A DNA stretch of 64,000 nt from Sphingobacterium deserti (GCF_000757725.1 NZ_JJMU01000022.1:1-64000), one strand, 5' to 3'; shown: positions 1 to 8,159, counted from the stretch's first letter. Made by a program: numbers and translations. Notes: generated by a model not told the origin, from the sequence alone.

Positions 1-32
1 AAAGAAAAAGCCTGCAATATGAAGCAGGCTTT
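1..32 (-). terminator. Intrinsic terminator after the NlpE-like gene
   Basis: Nine-base-pair inverted repeat (7-15 pairing with 24-32, loop of 8) just past the stop of the minus-strand lipoprotein gene. Read on the minus strand it is followed by a T-rich stretch (positions 9-1), the classic intrinsic terminator layout. Confidence 0.8.
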
Positions 33-48
33 CCGTATTAATTTGACA

Positions 49-495
49 TTATACTTTCTTTTTATAGATATAATGAGCGGCTAATTCGCCTTCGATAACC
101 TTCCCATCCTGATCCAACTGAAAGAGCTGGTTTTCCCCCACCTTTAATTTTAAGTCACTGTCCTTCCCTTTCAGATGTATTACAGACCCATTGTCATGCC
201 ACATGATCCTGCCACTGTCTTCCGTCTTCAAATTTCTTTCCAGATAATCGCTGGTAATCTGGAAGCTTTCATCCTCGTTGATCACGATCCGGGTTTTTAT
301 CCCAGGACAATCGGCACAGGGCAGTGTCGCTTCATATGTTCCAGGCCAGTCGAGTGAATTTTGCGAGTTATGTGCTGATGCAGCCTGCGGCGCTACCGCA
401 ACGGTGTCTGTCGTCTTCGTACTATCTGTGGAAGTAGATCCGCCACAGGATATAAAAGACACGCAAACCATAACTAAACCAAGTAGTTTTTTCAT
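49..495 (-). CDS. NlpE-like copper-resistance lipoprotein
   Basis: A 148-residue predicted outer-membrane lipoprotein. The N-terminus is a lipoprotein signal with lipobox SFISCGG (acylated Cys17). After a Ser/Thr/Ala-rich linker (about residues 18-45), an NlpE N-terminal domain begins at WPGTYEATLPCADCPG, with the CxxC pair and Gly characteristic of the family. The domain continues with the usual beta-strand pattern to a lysine-rich C-terminus. In Enterobacteria NlpE senses envelope stress and copper. Here only the family domain is present and the long C-terminal domain of E. coli NlpE is absent, so the role is at most an analogous one. A terminator follows directly and the gene appears monocistronic. 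Confidence 0.85.
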   Translation of the reverse strand: MKKLLGLVMVCVSFISCGGSTSTDSTKTTDTVAVAPQAASAHNSQNSLDWPGTYEATLPCADCPGIKTRIVINEDESFQITSDYLERNLKTEDSGRIMWHDNGSVIHLKGKDSDLKLKVGENQLFQLDQDGKVIEGELAAHYIYKKKV

Positions 496-559
496 AATTG
501 CTTTTTCATTTCAACTGCAAATTGTTTGCCAGTAAACCGTTCAATCTTGGTTGCAAACA

Positions 560-590
560 ACGCGAGAGCAGCTATTCAGTACTCTCGTGT
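560..590 (-). terminator. Hairpin after the nitroreductase gene
   Basis: Near-perfect 9-bp inverted repeat (560-568 with 582-590) eight bases past the stop of the minus-strand nitroreductase. On the minus strand it is followed by a short T-rich tract (TTGTTT). It probably separates the nitroreductase from the downstream lipoprotein gene. Confidence 0.6.
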
Positions 591-597
591 TTTTATT

Positions 598-1161
598 TTA
601 CTCTTCCCAGCGAATTTTTTCCTCAATCGGGGAGCGTGCCGGTTCGCGGGCTTCACTCTCATGATGTCCAAGGTAGAAGAGACCTATACATTTCTGATTG
701 GCCTCAAGTCCTAAAAACTCTCCCAGGTGGTTGATAAGTCCTGGTGTTGCCCAATAACCACCGATTCCTATGGAATGCGCCGCAAGCCATAAGTTTTGAA
801 CGGCACAAGAAGTTGCAGCAAGCTCTTCCCACTCGGGAAGGTCTCCGGTATAATTGACCACGATAGCGATGGCTACATTTGCGGTTGTAGCTTTCTTGCC
901 CATGTTGATCTCGGTTGCCTCCGAATATTTTTCCGCGGGTGTTATGTTTTTGTAGATGCGACTGAGTTCTGCACCTAAGCGGTTCAAACCTGCTTTTTGA
1001 AACACGACAAAGCGCCACGGCTGTGTGCGTTTGTGTGTAGGAGCGGCATTTGCGGCCTCTAGGATCGTTAAAAGATCTTCTTTGCTGATGTCCTGATCGG
1101 TAAAACTGTTTTGATTCACCGTTCTTCTATATTGTATAGCTTTTAATACGTCGTTTGTCAT
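598..1161 (-). CDS. Nitroreductase family protein (YdjA-like)
   Basis: A 187-residue FMN-binding oxidoreductase of the small nitroreductase family. It opens with a typical AIQYRRTVN motif (FMN phosphate-binding arginines), followed by AANAAPTHKRTQPWRF, where the family has its APT...QPW signature. Near the C-terminus SIGIGGYWATPG is the glycine-rich FMN loop. Length and motifs fit the YdjA/TM1586 subgroup, which reduces nitro compounds or quinones with NAD(P)H. The physiological substrate cannot be told from sequence. The ATG start at 1161 lies 55 bases after the pepT stop, so it may be co-transcribed with pepT. Confidence 0.85.
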   Translation of the reverse strand: MTNDVLKAIQYRRTVNQNSFTDQDISKEDLLTILEAANAAPTHKRTQPWRFVVFQKAGLNRLGAELSRIYKNITPAEKYSEATEINMGKKATTANVAIAIVVNYTGDLPEWEELAATSCAVQNLWLAAHSIGIGGYWATPGLINHLGEFLGLEANQKCIGLFYLGHHESEAREPARSPIEEKIRWEE

Positions 1162-1216
1162 ATGTTATATATTACTATTTACTTAAGTTTTTATGTGTAA
1201 AGATTTTACGAGCTTG

Positions 1217-2479
1217 CTACGCACGCTCTTCCCAAATACTGGCAATGTGCAATATGGTGCATACCGCCTTTTCCATGTCTTGACGGCTAACCCATTCCAT
1301 TTTACCGTGAAATGCATGCCCACCAGCGAAAACATTGGGACAGGGTAGCCCCATAAATGATAGCCTCGAACCGTCTGTGCCACCCCTTATGCTGCGACGC
1401 TCCGCGGATAGACCGGCGCGCGTGATGGCTTCTAATCCTACATCCATAATTTCTGGATATTGATCCAGCACCTCTTTCATGTTTCTGTACTGTTCGTTAA
1501 CCGTAAAATCATACGCTACGCCGGGGTACTTAGAAACTACACTTTCGACAATTGCGCGCAGCTCGTCCTCGTGTTTTTGTAGGTGAGCGGTAACGTGGTC
1601 CCTAATGATAAAATCGATTTCCGCCTTATCAACGCCACCCTGTATATGGTTAGGATGGACAAACCCTTCTTTTTTGGAAGTTGTTTCGGGCGACAAACGG
1701 TCTTTCGGCAAAGCCTGAATGATTTCCGAAGCTACCTTTATCGCACTCTGCATCTTACCCTTTGCAAAGCCAGGGTGTACCGAAACACCGTGAATGCGGA
1801 TGCGTACAGCATCGGCAGAGAATGTTTCGTCTTCGATAGTACCAGCTTTCTCCCCATCCATAGTGTATCCAAAGTCGGCCCCCAGTTTATCTAGGTCTAC
1901 ATGGTTTACACCTTTCCCGATTTCTTCATCTGGCGTGAAGAGTATCTTGATGGTGCCGTGCTTAATTTCGGGGTTTGCCATCAGTAGACGAGCCGCATCC
2001 ATAATCTCGGCGACGCCGGCTTTATCATCAGCACCCAGTAAAGTGTTGCCACTTGCGGTTATAATATCATTCCCGATCTGGTTGCTGAGATCCGGATGTT
2101 CATTAAACTTGATCAGTACAGAAGGATCATCGGGTAATGCCAGATCCTGTCCTTGGTAGTTTGCGTGAATAATCGGCTTCACATCCTTGCCTGAACAGTC
2201 GGGCGATGTGTCCACGTGCGAGCAAAAGCAAATTACCGGTACATCTTTATCTGTATTGGAAGGAATAGTTGCATATACATAGCCATACTCGTCTAGATGT
2301 GCGTCGGCTACACCGATTTTCAACAACTCCTCAACCAGCATACGGCTTAATTTTTTTTGCTTTTCCGTTGAGGGAAAGCTGGTAGAATTTGGATCAGATT
2401 CCGTATCTACCTGTACGTAGCGCATGAAGCGTTCTGCCACCTCAAAATCTTTTATTGCATTTATATTGAACGAACTCAT
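1217..2479 (-). CDS. pepT: Peptidase T (tripeptide aminopeptidase)
   Basis: A 420-residue cytoplasmic M20-family zinc aminopeptidase that removes the N-terminal residue of tripeptides. The metal site is visible: FCSHVDTSPD (His88, Asp90), TLLGADDKAG (bridging Asp), FTPDEEIGKG (catalytic Glu-Glu) and YTMDGE. The central segment VHPGFAKGKM belongs to the dimerisation domain. The frame is open for 22 codons upstream, but the ATG at 2479 gives a protein beginning MSSFNINAIKDF, which matches the family's usual N-terminus and length (about 410), so I chose that start. Confidence 0.93.
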   Translation of the reverse strand: MSSFNINAIKDFEVAERFMRYVQVDTESDPNSTSFPSTEKQKKLSRMLVEELLKIGVADAHLDEYGYVYATIPSNTDKDVPVICFCSHVDTSPDCSGKDVKPIIHANYQGQDLALPDDPSVLIKFNEHPDLSNQIGNDIITASGNTLLGADDKAGVAEIMDAARLLMANPEIKHGTIKILFTPDEEIGKGVNHVDLDKLGADFGYTMDGEKAGTIEDETFSADAVRIRIHGVSVHPGFAKGKMQSAIKVASEIIQALPKDRLSPETTSKKEGFVHPNHIQGGVDKAEIDFIIRDHVTAHLQKHEDELRAIVESVVSKYPGVAYDFTVNEQYRNMKEVLDQYPEIMDVGLEAITRAGLSAERRSIRGGTDGSRLSFMGLPCPNVFAGGHAFHGKMEWVSRQDMEKAVCTILHIASIWEERA

Positions 2480-2591
2480 GTTTATTTGTTTTTTGATCTT
2501 CCAAAAATAACAACTTCTGCATTCTCCATTGCTAGTATTGTACAACTTTGTTGAAGTGACGCATTGCTGCCCCGCGCATCCGTATCGAAAT

Positions 2592-3425
2592 TTACCACGT
2601 CAACTCCGCCACGACTGGAAAATGATCGGAGGGAAACTTGTCTAGATAAGTATCTGTAAGGATTCCGTATTTGCGGACTTTAAATGGTTTTGTAATGAAG
2701 ATATGGTCTATCCTTCCTTTTGGAGACAGGCTTTTCCCCCAGCCGTTAAATGTAGAATTTGGCTCGTATACGATTTGTGCTAAGTCATGTACATCTTGTA
2801 CAATACCACTCTTCGCTAAGGTGAAATAAGCTTCATTATTCTCGTCGACATTGAAGTCTCCGGTCAGAATCAAAGGAAGATCTTTTGCAAATTCTTTTGC
2901 TTTAGCAAGAATCAGCTTGGCACTTTCACGACGAGCGGCAACGCCGACATGGTCAAAATGCGTATTCATAAAGATAAACTGCTTGCCACTCTCCTTATCT
3001 TTAAACACTCCCCAAGTACAAATGCGGGGTAAAACAGCATCCCAACCCTTATTTGGCTTTTCAGTGTCTGTGGCTGAAAGCCAGAAGGTACCACTTTTTA
3101 TCACCGTAAAACGCTTCTCATTATAAAAAATCGCAGAATGCTCGCCTTCCTGCTTGCCATCATCTCTCCCTACCCCCACATAGTTGAAACCTGGCAACTG
3201 CTGTTTCATATCTTGCACCTGCGCATAAAAACCCTCTTGAATCCCGAAGATCTCAAACTCATGGTATTTGACCAAATTGGTTAAAGCTACTTTTCTGTCA
3301 TCCCATAGATTTCCGGTATCAGAATTTGTCTTCATGCGGATATTAAAGGAAGCGACGTTCATCTCCTGTGCCTGTGCCCAAAGCAGAAAGACGGATAGAA
3401 TTGCGGACAATATTGTACTTTTCAT
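2592..3425 (-). CDS. Secreted endonuclease/exonuclease/phosphatase family protein
   Basis: A 277-residue protein with an N-terminal Sec signal peptide (hydrophobic stretch at residues 5-16, AQA cleavage site) and one endonuclease/exonuclease/phosphatase (EEP) domain. Family motifs are VASFNIRM, FGIQEGFY, LILTGDFNVDENN, RIDHIFI and SDHFPVVAEL, which supply the Mg2+ ligands and the catalytic His/Asp pair. Members hydrolyse phosphodiesters in nucleic acids, phosphoinositides or sphingomyelin. The secreted Bacteroidota members are uncharacterised, so the substrate is unknown. The start at 3425 was chosen because the signal peptide begins there. The next gene upstream encodes another secreted phosphodiesterase, but a terminator lies between them. 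Confidence 0.85.
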   Translation of the reverse strand: MKSTILSAILSVFLLWAQAQEMNVASFNIRMKTNSDTGNLWDDRKVALTNLVKYHEFEIFGIQEGFYAQVQDMKQQLPGFNYVGVGRDDGKQEGEHSAIFYNEKRFTVIKSGTFWLSATDTEKPNKGWDAVLPRICTWGVFKDKESGKQFIFMNTHFDHVGVAARRESAKLILAKAKEFAKDLPLILTGDFNVDENNEAYFTLAKSGIVQDVHDLAQIVYEPNSTFNGWGKSLSPKGRIDHIFITKPFKVRKYGILTDTYLDKFPSDHFPVVAELTW

Positions 3426-3445
3426 AGGATTAAATGTAGTGTTAT

Positions 3446-3485
3446 AAAAAAAGAAACCTGCTTTTCTCAAGTCGAGGCAGGTTTC
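3446..3485 (-). terminator. Intrinsic terminator after the glycerophosphodiesterase gene
   Basis: Perfect 9-bp inverted repeat (3453-3461 with 3477-3485) followed on the minus strand by a run of T (3452-3446). It lies 20 bases past the stop of the upstream minus-strand gene. Confidence 0.9.
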
Positions 3486-3504
3486 AAATAAATTTCAGGA
3501 ATTG

Positions 3505-4266
3505 TTATTTACCCAGCAAGCTGTTCAAAGCTTCCGGTTCATCGGTGGAGATATAGTCAATTTTGTTTTCGATAAAATAACGCATATCATCTTCTTTGTT
3601 CACCGTCCACACATTGGTTTTCAATTTTAAATCTTTTGCATCCTTAATCCAGGTAGGATTTTTTTTATAGATGGAAAGATGATAATCGATACCACTTAAT
3701 TTTGCGTCTTTGATTTCTTTTGGCGTTTTATCACCCGTCAGATAATGCACCATCGCCGACTTATCCAACGCTCTTAATTTTACACAAGCATCATAGCTAA
3801 AAGCGATGTATTCAACTGCTTTATCTGCTTTCAGCTTTTTTACCAAGGCGACAGATAACTCTGCAGACTTTAGTGTTCTTTCCGTACCCAGCTTATTCGT
3901 TTTTAACTCGAAAATAAGCTTTGTTCCCTTATGTTTCAGACCTTCTTTTAAATAAGCTTCCGCTGTAGGGATAGATTCTCCATTAGGATGCTTTTTTGTC
4001 AACAACTCATCATAGGTTGATGTCGCGATATCCAATCCGTAAAAATCGTTATCGTGGTTCACCACCAATACATCATCTTTCGTGATATGTACGTCAAATT
4101 CGCTTCCCCAGGCATTCAGCTTTACAGCCTCCTGTAGCGAAGCTAGCGAGTTTTGAGGCACCTTCGTGTTTTTCCAAGCGCCCCGGTGCGCAATCATCTG
4201 TGTCTGTGCAATGGATGCTAAGCTCATAGCCGAAAAAAGTGTTAATAGAACCAGTGATTTTTTCAT
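3505..4266 (-). CDS. Periplasmic glycerophosphodiester phosphodiesterase
   Basis: A 253-residue GDPD-family protein with an N-terminal Sec signal (residues 1-20, ending SIAQ). The GDPD core is clear: AHRGAW (first catalytic His), NSLASLQ, GSEFDVHIT (metal-binding Glu and Asp), VVNHDND (second His), LIFELKTN (Glu) and a terminal YISTDEPEAL. It should cleave glycerophosphodiesters from phospholipid turnover into glycerol-3-phosphate and an alcohol in the periplasm. Length matches secreted Bacteroidota GDPDs. It stands alone with its own terminator. Confidence 0.88.
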   Translation of the reverse strand: MKKSLVLLTLFSAMSLASIAQTQMIAHRGAWKNTKVPQNSLASLQEAVKLNAWGSEFDVHITKDDVLVVNHDNDFYGLDIATSTYDELLTKKHPNGESIPTAEAYLKEGLKHKGTKLIFELKTNKLGTERTLKSAELSVALVKKLKADKAVEYIAFSYDACVKLRALDKSAMVHYLTGDKTPKEIKDAKLSGIDYHLSIYKKNPTWIKDAKDLKLKTNVWTVNKEDDMRYFIENKIDYISTDEPEALNSLLGK

Positions 4267-4345
4267 TGTTACCTACTTTTATTAGTGTATATCCGTTTTT
4301 TTTTACAAAACGAAGATACCGAATTCAAGTTAACCTAATATTAAA

Positions 4346-4996
4346 TCAACGCTCCCCATTCCATTCGCCATAGAATTGTTGCAGGAACAACTCCATAAAG
4401 TGATGGCGGCTGTCAGCAATTCTCTTTCCTGACGCGGTATTCATCTTATCTCGTAAAAGAAGTAGCTTCTCATAGAAATGATTGATGGTCGGCGCTTGGG
4501 TATTTTTATAAGACTCTTTTGTTAAATGTTCATCCACGGGAATGTGCGGATTGTATATTTCTCGATTTTTATACCCGCCGTAATTAAAGGCACGGGCTAT
4601 GCCAATGGCGCCTATAGCGTCCAAACGATCGGCATCTTGCACCACCTCCAACTCTTTGGAATGAAATGTAACTTCACCGAAGGATGCTTTGAATGACATA
4701 TGAAGAATAATATGTTGGACATGCTCCACAATATCGTTGTCGACCCCAATACCCGTCAGGAACTCCCCAGCAATACGCGGGCCGAGCTGCTCATCGCCAT
4801 CGTGAAATTTGCTATCTGCGATATCATGCAGCAAGGCTGTTAGTTCACAAACCGTCCTGTCGGCAGACTCCGTTTCCAATAGCAGTTTCGTGTTATTCCA
4901 CACCCGCTCAATGTGCCACCAATCATGCCCGGATTCCGCATGCTTCAAACGCTCTTTAACGAAGGTGACCGTCTGTTCGATAATGGAGTTCTGCAT
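4346..4996 (-). CDS. HD-domain phosphohydrolase (YedJ-like)
   Basis: A 216-residue cytoplasmic HD-superfamily hydrolase. The metal-binding residues are HDWWHIERV (first His), LTALLHDIAD (the HD pair) and VVQDADRLDAIG (final Asp). This pattern fits the YedJ/YpgQ family, which hydrolyses nucleoside triphosphates or related phosphoesters. The in-frame region upstream has an earlier start at 5089, but that would overlap the upstream methyltransferase. The ATG at 4996 gives the normal N-terminus, four bases after that gene's stop, so the two are probably co-transcribed. Confidence 0.82.
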   Translation of the reverse strand: MQNSIIEQTVTFVKERLKHAESGHDWWHIERVWNNTKLLLETESADRTVCELTALLHDIADSKFHDGDEQLGPRIAGEFLTGIGVDNDIVEHVQHIILHMSFKASFGEVTFHSKELEVVQDADRLDAIGAIGIARAFNYGGYKNREIYNPHIPVDEHLTKESYKNTQAPTINHFYEKLLLLRDKMNTASGKRIADSRHHFMELFLQQFYGEWNGER

Positions 4997-5000
4997 CGTA

Positions 5001-6164
5001 TTAATTCTCCTTTGTTCCTTCGTATAGCTCGTACTGAAGCAATCTACAATCCAATTTACCATTGAAAAATTCAAATCGGCGTGATGCACGCAAGCCTATC
5101 TTCTTTGCTAAGTCTGGATTTCCAGTAAAGACATAGCCGCGATAGCCCTTGCATTCCTGCTTGAGAAAGTCGCCTACTCGCTTATACGTTTCTTCCAGTT
5201 TGCTATGTACACCTAAGCGTTCTCCATATTCTGGATTAAACATCACGACGCCATTCCCTTCAGGCACGGTAGTATCTGCAAAATCACCAACTTCAAAGGT
5301 GATCAGATGTTCGACACCAGCCGTCCGTGCATTTAATTTTGATATTTCAATGGCTTCGGCGGAGATATCGGAAGCGATGATCGGCGGAAGATTCGTTTTT
5401 TCGGTGATCTCTTTGATACGACGACGCTCCTCGAAAAACACAGCCTCGTCATAGCCGATGAAATGCATAAAGGAATAGTTCATGCGCTGTAAGCCCGGAA
5501 CGCGGTTTTGGGCAAGCAGGGCAGCTTCGATAGCTAAGGTCCCCGAACCACACATCGGATTTACGAAAGGTGATTTTTTGTCCCAACCGGTGGCCAATAT
5601 GGTCGATGTAGCAAGGGCCTCCAACATGGGCGCTTTGCCAGGATGCTTACGATAGCCGTGCTTGGCTAACGTTTCTCCTGAGGTGTCGATAAAAATCTCA
5701 GCCCTCTCTTCCATCCAGTGCAAATGGACGACACACTTGTGCATATCAGGACCACTATTCGGGCGCATACCTTTCTTATCTTTGATACGATCAACGATAG
5801 CATCTTTTACTTTTACATTGGCAAAAAGTGGCGTCGTAATTGTCTCATTATGCACGGTAGATGTTACAGTAAAATAACTATCAAAGGGGATAATTTCTTC
5901 CCAAGCGATCGAAAGCAAGTTCTGGTAAAGCTCGTTTGGATCCTTCGCACGGAACGACTTAATTTCGTAAAGAATTTGGCTGGCAACACGAAGATTCAGA
6001 TTCAATCGAATACACTCATTTACAGAGGCTTTTATTTCTACGCCGGTATTAAAAGCACGGACGATAGTGAAGCCTAAATCCTTGACTTCCTGCTCCAAAT
6101 ACGGAGATAATCGTCGGTTGCAGGTTATAATTACCTTATTGGGGGTGTTGAAAACTTCCATCAT
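5001..6164 (-). CDS. THUMP-domain class I SAM-dependent RNA methyltransferase (RlmL N-half type)
   Basis: A 387-residue protein with an N-terminal ferredoxin-like/THUMP RNA-binding region (about residues 10-165) and a C-terminal Rossmann methyltransferase (about 170-385). Motifs are FVNPMCGSGTLAIEAAL (SAM-binding motif I), IIASDISAEAIEIS (motif II) and VVMFNPEYGERLG at the catalytic position. E. coli RlmL, which makes m2G2445 in 23S rRNA, has NPPY there; this protein has NPEY. Homologues are annotated as 23S rRNA guanine-N2 methyltransferases, and the rRNA target is inferred. Either of two adjacent ATGs (6164, 6161) may be the start. A TAnnTTTG element lies only 7 bases upstream. Confidence 0.85.
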   Translation of the reverse strand: MMEVFNTPNKVIITCNRRLSPYLEQEVKDLGFTIVRAFNTGVEIKASVNECIRLNLNLRVASQILYEIKSFRAKDPNELYQNLLSIAWEEIIPFDSYFTVTSTVHNETITTPLFANVKVKDAIVDRIKDKKGMRPNSGPDMHKCVVHLHWMEERAEIFIDTSGETLAKHGYRKHPGKAPMLEALATSTILATGWDKKSPFVNPMCGSGTLAIEAALLAQNRVPGLQRMNYSFMHFIGYDEAVFFEERRRIKEITEKTNLPPIIASDISAEAIEISKLNARTAGVEHLITFEVGDFADTTVPEGNGVVMFNPEYGERLGVHSKLEETYKRVGDFLKQECKGYRGYVFTGNPDLAKKIGLRASRRFEFFNGKLDCRLLQYELYEGTKEN

Positions 6165-6171
6165 ATTTTTG

Positions 6172-6179
6172 CAAAGTTA
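6172..6179 (-). promoter_or_regulatory. Bacteroidota -7 element of the THUMP methyltransferase gene
   Basis: TAACTTTG on the minus strand matches the Bacteroidota -7 consensus TAnnTTTG and ends 7 bases before the ATG at 6164, implying a leaderless or very short-leader transcript. The nearest TTG upstream is only 14 bases away, so the -33 part is weak. Confidence 0.45.
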
Positions 6180-6231
6180 CTTATTCTGCTTAGCAAAAAA
6201 TGCTTAATTTTACAGTTTAATACGTTTTGAT

Positions 6232-6606
6232 ATGGAAATAAGAGGAAAAGTTCACGAGATAGGCGCAACGCAACAGGTTACAGAATCTTTCAAAAAGAGA
6301 GATCTAATTGTTGCTTACGCAGAAAACCCACAATTTGTAGAATACATTCGTTTTGAATCTACTCAAGATCGTGTAAATATATTTGACAACTTAGCTATTG
6401 GCGATGAAATTGAGGTTTCATTCAATTTACGCGGCCGTCCTTGGACTAACAAAGATGGTGTTACCACCTATTTTAACTCACTTGTTGCATGGCGCGTCAC
6501 AAAATTAGCTAATACTGCGCAAGCAGCTTCCGCACCGGGTTATGCTGATATGCCTCCAGTAGATATTACATCATCTGGAGCTGATGACGACGACTTGCCG
6601 TTCTAA
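6232..6606 (+). CDS. DUF3127 protein with SSB-like acidic C-terminal tip
   Basis: A 124-residue protein whose first ~90 residues match DUF3127, a Bacteroidota family predicted to take an OB-like fold (MEIRGKVHEI ... KRDLIVAY ... VNIFDNLAIGDEIEVSFNLRG ... YFNSLVAWRV). A low-complexity Ala/Pro linker follows, and the protein ends GADDDDLPF. That ending closely resembles the DDDIPF protein-docking tip of single-stranded DNA-binding proteins. The function of DUF3127 is not established. The tail suggests it binds nucleic acid or recruits DNA-repair partners, which is inference. It is divergent from the THUMP methyltransferase gene and has its own terminator. Confidence 0.82.
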   Translation: MEIRGKVHEIGATQQVTESFKKRDLIVAYAENPQFVEYIRFESTQDRVNIFDNLAIGDEIEVSFNLRGRPWTNKDGVTTYFNSLVAWRVTKLANTAQAASAPGYADMPPVDITSSGADDDDLPF

Positions 6607-6614
6607 GAAATAAG

Positions 6615-6645
6615 AAAACCTTGATGAAAGTCAAGGTTTTTTTTT
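6615..6645. terminator. Bidirectional terminator between convergent genes
   Basis: Perfect 10-bp stem (6615-6624 with 6631-6640, loop of 6) followed on the plus strand by nine T and on the minus strand by a T-rich stretch. It serves the DUF3127 gene and the convergent membrane protein gene. Confidence 0.92.
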
Positions 6646-6648
6646 GCT

Positions 6649-7290
6649 TTAATCGGAGAAGACAATTTCAATATATCCTTCTTTCCCTTTCCATTCCGGC
6701 CCCCTCCTTAAAAGATCAACAACGTTTTCTTGCATCGCAGCATCACTTACTTGTGGCCTTATATCATAGGCTTTCCCTGCCGCATCCACCTTAAAAAACA
6801 CCGCTACGCGTTTTTCTTTGCTATCAACGTTGTGATTGTCGGCTACAAATTCCGAAAATGCTTCCCATCCGCCATTGGGGACAGCATCTGCTCCTGAAAG
6901 CGGGCGAACAACCACAGTGGAGTGTAGCTTATCATCCATCAACTCTACTTCCGTAACGGTATTTGCACCCCGCTTAGGCAGGTACCGCATGAGTACCAAC
7001 GTGCATACGGTAATAAACATCACGGCGGCAACTAAACCTATTGCCAAACGCTGCCAACCGAAAAAATAACTGTTCTTCCGCTGGGCATTTGCCTGCAAGC
7101 GACGCTCCAGCCTTTGCTGCAATAAACTCAACGATTTGGCATCCACGCCGTTCTGCAATCTATAGCCGTCAATGGCATCCTGCAAAAATGGGTCGTCCAA
7201 CGCTTCGCGTTCAAGTGCATGCATATCTTCCTTACTCATCAAACCATGGATATAGTTATGTATCCTTGATAATTGGTAATTATTTTCCAT
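6649..7290 (-). CDS. Membrane protein, probable anti-sigma partner with TonB-C-like end
   Basis: A 213-residue single-pass membrane protein. Residues 1-80 form a cytoplasmic helical segment (IHNYIHGLMSKEDMHALE resembles the N-terminal anti-sigma zinc-finger-like region without its Cys/His ligands). One transmembrane helix follows at about 80-102 (LAIGLVAAVMFITVCTLVL). The periplasmic C-terminus (about 155-213) has the pattern VAVFFKVDAAGKAYDI ... LLRRGPEWKGKEG, resembling a TonB C-terminal domain. Its start overlaps the end of the ECF sigma gene by 11 bases, so the pair is translationally coupled. By context it is a candidate anti-sigma factor; I do not recognise an experimentally studied homologue. 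Confidence 0.65.
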   Translation of the reverse strand: MENNYQLSRIHNYIHGLMSKEDMHALEREALDDPFLQDAIDGYRLQNGVDAKSLSLLQQRLERRLQANAQRKNSYFFGWQRLAIGLVAAVMFITVCTLVLMRYLPKRGANTVTEVELMDDKLHSTVVVRPLSGADAVPNGGWEAFSEFVADNHNVDSKEKRVAVFFKVDAAGKAYDIRPQVSDAAMQENVVDLLRRGPEWKGKEGYIEIVFSD

Positions 7291-7831
7291 TTTTTCTACT
7301 CTCCATACATATTTTCAGGTTACGTTTCCCATTCTGAATATGGCTTTTCACCTGATTTAAATCGATTTTTAACTCTTCCGCGATATCTTTATAGCATTTC
7401 TGCTCGATATAAAACATCCGCACGCAAAGGCCCTGCTTTTCTTGAAGCGTAGCTAAACAAGATTGCATGCTATCGAAATCCTGATCCGTCCAACGTTCAT
7501 CGCCCACTGTAGCACCCAGCTTTTGTTCCGATTCGAGCAGGTGATTTTCAATATCGACAAACGTGCGCGCCTTCCCCTTGCGTAATTCCATGAGGCAGTA
7601 ATTGCGCGCATATACATATAGCCAACTCTTAAAGCTATCCACTTCATGAATACGCAATTTTTCAATTAATTGCTCGAAGATCTGCATCACAGCATCCTGA
7701 CTTGCCTCTTGGTCTTGAAGGTACTTGTAGCACACACCATACAGCAACGACATATAGGGCGAATATAATTTGCCCAACGTTTCTACATCGCCTGTCCGCC
7801 TATAGTCATGTAACAACTCCTTCTCGTTCAT
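7280..7831 (-). CDS. ECF-type RNA polymerase sigma factor
   Basis: A 183-residue sigma-70 family protein of extracytoplasmic-function size. Region 2 is at about residues 15-85 (LYGVCYKYLQDQEASQDAVM; FKSWLYVYARNYCLMELRK). Region 4, a helix-turn-helix, is at about 120-175 (YIEQKCYKDIAEELKIDLNQVKSHIQNGKRNLK). It should redirect RNA polymerase to a small regulon. The membrane protein gene overlapping its 3' end is the likely regulator. No FecR-like gene or TonB receptor is adjacent, so this is not an iron/polysaccharide-uptake type of ECF locus. Confidence 0.88.
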   Translation of the reverse strand: MNEKELLHDYRRTGDVETLGKLYSPYMSLLYGVCYKYLQDQEASQDAVMQIFEQLIEKLRIHEVDSFKSWLYVYARNYCLMELRKGKARTFVDIENHLLESEQKLGATVGDERWTDQDFDSMQSCLATLQEKQGLCVRMFYIEQKCYKDIAEELKIDLNQVKSHIQNGKRNLKICMESRKNGK

Positions 7832-8159
7832 ACTATTTTTCTACACTAATAAGATGCTTCAATTTAACAAAATCCATACAAAATGTTTAAATACTTTGGA
7901 TAAAACATATCAAAAACTCCTGAACTTACTGGAACAAACACAGGCAAGAAACAATGTAATCTAGAGGTTAACCAATGGTGCTGACTGCAAAGTCCAAACG
8001 AAGTTTCTTAAGCTGATGCACAATGTACACCACCCGTTTAGAAGAAATGCTAAATGATGGCCCAGCTACACCAGCACAAACTTTAGAAAGCCTTCTTAGT
8101 TCACTATTAATTGGAATTTATAGGAGATTTGATTGACGAAGATGGCACGAGAAATGTAC
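7832..8159. other. Intergenic region without a supported gene
   Basis: Between the sigma factor start and the terminator of the beta-oxidation operon. It holds the sigma gene's upstream region. The only open frame of note is a 37-codon plus-strand ORF (8023-8136, beginning MYTTRLEEMLNDGPATP) with no ribosome-binding site, which may be a gene remnant. Nothing else is recognisable. Confidence 0.6.

Noticed and set aside
5149-5454. 101-codon plus-strand ORF opposite the THUMP methyltransferase
   Set aside because: Antisense shadow of a well-supported gene; low-complexity, Ser-rich translation. The same applies to other opposite-strand frames over 60 codons inside strong genes.
8023-8136. 37-codon plus-strand ORF (MYTTRLEEMLNDGPATP...)
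   Set aside because: Resembles small Bacteroidota ORFs only loosely, has no ribosome-binding site and no neighbours in the same direction. Kept as a possible remnant in the intergenic entry.
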